A DNA stretch of 27,052 bases from CAZHGD01 sp964531735 (GTDB lineage Bacteria; Armatimonadota; UBA10988). The stretch's first letter is position 1. Each line of letters opens with the position of its first letter. Made by a program: the position numbers and the translations under genes. Positions 25,123 to 27,052 of the stretch are shown in pieces. Below the pieces are notes generated by a model. That model made no database searches. It was not told where the DNA came from and saw only the letters and a list, made by a program, of their open reading frames with translations. The stretch spans positions 1-27,052 of the forward strand of contig CAZHGD010000100.1 in assembly GCA_964531735.1 (NCBI GenBank). The letters are read 5' to 3'.

Positions 25123-25125
25123 TGA

Positions 25126-25827
25126 TTAGCCGTCGGTGTTGGGAATCCTGGCGTCGGCAGCGACGGGTTCAGATAGGCAGAGGAGCCAGTCGGCCAGCAG
25201 GTTCCCCAGCGGCAGTTGCGGGTCCAGGTAGCGTTTGGTCACAGCCTGGCCCAGCGGCGTGCCCGGCTCTTCCTGCCAGGCCAGCCAAGTGTGCACGATC
25301 GCCTTTTGGCGGTCGTTCGCGGCAAAGCGGTGCTCGGCGGGTGTCAGGCGGCTGACGACGTCGCCCGCTTTGAGCCAGGACGGGTTGCCGTCACTGTCTG
25401 GAACGAGGAACTCGGCGAAGTGCTCCAACATGCCTGGTAGCTGGTTGTCTGGCATGATCCAGACCCCGACCGTGGGCTGATCATCCGGATGCGGCACGAT
25501 GGTGCCAGCGGGATCCGGCATCTGGGGTGGCGAATAGCCTTGTTGTTCGAGGATGTGGCGAAGCGCGTGCCAGCGGTCGGCAGGCACCAAGTCGGCATCG
25601 CACACGATGCCGACTTGGGGACATTCGATGTCCCTGATCCACTGTTTCAGCACATCCAGTATGTCGGGGTAGCCCCCGCAGGGATGGATCTCGAAAGCGA
25701 ACTGGGACTGGTCCCTGCTGTCCTTCCATCCCAACGGCCGGCCTCGCTGGACGCAGAAGTGGCCGAAGAAGTGGTAGTCGTCCGGCCCCTCAACCAGGAG
25801 TTGGGACCGAGGTCGTGCCATCGTCAC
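25126..25827 (-). CDS. DUF3226 TOPRIM-like protein, predicted effector partner of the AAA ATPase
   Basis: Predicted 233 residues. The pattern matches DUF3226: QLLVEGPDDYHFFGHF (E13, D16/D17), an FEIHPCGGYPDILDVLKQ segment, VGIVCDADLVPADRW (D77 and D79) and VGVWIMPDNQLPGMLEHF (E135). A glutamate on strand 1 and a DxD on strand 3 are the metal-binding core of TOPRIM nucleases and primases, so a metal-dependent nucleic-acid function is plausible. Its GTG start at 25827 overlaps the TGA of the ATPase gene (GTGA, 4 bases); ATG 25821 is an alternative start. This tight overlap implies translational coupling at a fixed ratio. TOPRIM proteins paired with such ATPases are effectors in OLD, PARIS and AbiL-type defence systems. 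Activity here is inference. Confidence 0.8.
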   Translation of the reverse strand: MTMARPRSQLLVEGPDDYHFFGHFCVQRGRPLGWKDSRDQSQFAFEIHPCGGYPDILDVLKQWIRDIECPQVGIVCDADLVPADRWHALRHILEQQGYSPPQMPDPAGTIVPHPDDQPTVGVWIMPDNQLPGMLEHFAEFLVPDSDGNPSWLKAGDVVSRLTPAEHRFAANDRQKAIVHTWLAWQEEPGTPLGQAVTKRYLDPQLPLGNLLADWLLCLSEPVAADARIPNTDG

Positions 25828-26900
25828 CGGACCTCAACATGGTGGCGAGTGACGACTGCCAGGTCGTCTCCGTCGTAGGTGGTTGTGTGCCGCCGGTCTG
25901 CCTTGCGCTGGAGCCGGACCAGGTAGCCTTCGCCCTCCTCGCAGGTGGCCAGGGCCTGCTCGAAGCTGGCGATGCAGTCGGTGGAATGGGTGGTGGCGAA
26001 CACCTGCACGTCGAGCTCGCGTGAAGTCAGCAGCAGCAGGCGCCACAGGTCCGGCTGCACCGAGTAGTGCAAGCCGGTCTCCGCCTCGTCGAGCAGCAAC
26101 ACCCCTCCCTTGGCCTCGACCAGGCAGAGCATCATCGCGAACACAGCCGCGACGCCATCGCCCAGGACCTCCAGACTGACCGGTTCGCGGCTGCCGCCAA
26201 CGCGCACAAACGGTGTGCGTCTGAGGCGGTTGGCCGGCTCACTGACGAACTGAAGCAGCTCGACATCGGGATCCACCAGTCGCATGGCGCGCAGAACGGC
26301 CTCGTGGTGGCCTCCCAGCCCGGCCCGGTCCCAGTAGTCGCTGAGCAGGGCCCAGTCTCTGAAGTGGGTGTCCAGGTGGACCGCCGGCACCGCGCTGGGC
26401 GAGCCGGGCCATGGTGCTGCGGCCCGCTTGCTTCGGGGCACCCACCACGAGCTTGGCTGCAGGCCGAGATCGACGCGCTGCCCGAACCGAGTTCCGCATG
26501 CGATGACGAGCTGCGGCACCGCGCCGGCAGAGGCGCCATCGCCCACAAACGAGAACTTCAGGCTCTCACCGCCGAACGCGAGGTCAAACGATGGCAGTTC
26601 GTAGATCGGTGCCCGGCCCCAGAACAGACCGGCCAAAGCGGCCGCCGGGTCGTCGGCCACGGCCGCTTCCGGCCCGGTGCCCGGCCACCACGGCGTGACC
26701 TCGCCCCGTGCCACGAGTTGTTCGGTGACAACGCTGGGCAGGCCTCGCTGCGCGGACAGCCACAGTGCGTCCAGCAGGAAAGACTTACCCACCGAGTTGC
26801 GTCCGGTGATCAGGTTGAGGCGTCCCAGCCGCTCCAGGTGCAGTTCGCGGAAGCACCTGAATCCCCTGACCTGCAACTCGGGAATCGGCAACTGGCTCAT
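25824..26900 (-). CDS. AAA/ABC-type ATPase of the OLD/AAA_15 group, stand-alone
   Basis: Predicted 358 residues. The N-terminus LQVRGFRCFRELHLERLGRLNLITGRNSVGKSFLLDALW contains Walker A (G33-S40) in the RecF/OLD style. The ABC signature region is LEVLGDGVAAVFAMMLCLVEA (about 244-263), Walker B is GGVLLLDEAETGLHYSV (D271, E272), and the switch histidine is H305 in VFATTHSTDCIASF. Residues 60-230 form the variable insert between the two ATPase halves. Unlike OLD and GajA proteins it has no fused TOPRIM domain; that part seems supplied by the overlapping downstream gene. ATG 26900 is chosen because homology begins right after it and GGAG lies just upstream; an in-frame ATG 93 bases earlier would add unrelated residues. 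Likely role: sensing or regulatory ATPase of a two-gene defence module. Confidence 0.88.
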   Translation of the reverse strand: MSQLPIPELQVRGFRCFRELHLERLGRLNLITGRNSVGKSFLLDALWLSAQRGLPSVVTEQLVARGEVTPWWPGTGPEAAVADDPAAALAGLFWGRAPIYELPSFDLAFGGESLKFSFVGDGASAGAVPQLVIACGTRFGQRVDLGLQPSSWWVPRSKRAAAPWPGSPSAVPAVHLDTHFRDWALLSDYWDRAGLGGHHEAVLRAMRLVDPDVELLQFVSEPANRLRRTPFVRVGGSREPVSLEVLGDGVAAVFAMMLCLVEAKGGVLLLDEAETGLHYSVQPDLWRLLLLTSRELDVQVFATTHSTDCIASFEQALATCEEGEGYLVRLQRKADRRHTTTYDGDDLAVVTRHHVEVR

Positions 26901-27052
26901 GGTCTCCACAGTGTCGGCGATGAGCGGGCGCGCGTCAATGGCCGAAGCGGCGAGGGTGTGCTTCCGGATTGGTGGGCGCTGCTGGCGCAGCACCTCGGCC
27001 CGGGGCTACCTCGCTGCGGCGCACATCTGCCGATCAGCGCCGACGACGAGCG
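26901..27052. other. Non-coding end of window upstream of the ATPase gene
   Basis: No gene was recognised. On the minus strand TTGACG (26938-26933) stands 17 bp from GACACT (26915-26910), but this would start transcription on top of the SD sequence, so the true promoter probably lies further out. A small GCTGC-TGGC-GCAGC hairpin is visible. Confidence 0.4.

Noticed and set aside
26910..26938. TTGACG-17-GACACT as promoter of the ATPase gene
   Set aside because: The start of transcription would fall on the ribosome binding site, and the -10 matches only 3 of 6 positions.

Overview
The window is a GC-rich bacterial chromosome segment, densely packed with 17 supported protein-coding genes. No rRNA, tRNA, CRISPR array, transposase or phage structural gene was seen. 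The best clue to the host is the type IV pilin-like protein at 17393-18079. Its N-terminus (GFTLIELLVVIAIIAILAAI, then FPVFAKAREKARQASCLSN) and its H-x9-DG motif are the style that abounds in Armatimonadota; planctomycete versions usually read differently after the helix. Secreted multi-domain glycosidases, UroD-like proteins and dockerin-bearing lipoproteins fit the same free-living polymer-degrading lifestyle. The phylum call is an inference.

Layout. 1-352: non-coding, opening with a perfect 28-bp inverted repeat. 353-4559 (+): M14 metallocarboxypeptidase-like protein followed by two class I methyltransferases. 4556-8633 (-): two exported proteins, one with collagen-like Gly/Pro linkers and a beta-helix region, one with a carboxypeptidase-regulatory-like domain. 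8760-12156 (+): protein-kinase-like protein, UroD/MtaA-like protein, and a spore-photoproduct-lyase-like radical SAM enzyme with a good promoter of its own. 12420-16084 (+): three consecutive lipoproteins carrying dockerin, TIG, cohesin-like, Ig-like and glycine-linker modules. 16214-17284 (+): C45/acyl-CoA:6-APA acyltransferase-like hydrolase. 17393-21821 (+): pilin-like protein and a large secreted GH42-like glycosidase. 21829-25098 (-): a second very large secreted TIM-barrel glycosidase-like protein, convergent with the first and sharing a hairpin over both stop codons. 25126-26900 (-): an overlapping gene pair, AAA/OLD-type ATPase plus a DUF3226 TOPRIM-like protein, with the architecture of an anti-phage defence module.

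How the parts may work together. The middle and right parts look like surface and extracellular polysaccharide handling: lipoproteins with cohesin- and dockerin-like modules that could bind each other, plus two glycosidases with accessory binding modules. The two observations most worth following are the lipoprotein cohesin/dockerin set, a possible minimal surface-docking system outside classical cellulosomes, and the ATPase plus DUF3226 pair. All function calls come from reading motifs by eye; no database search was run.
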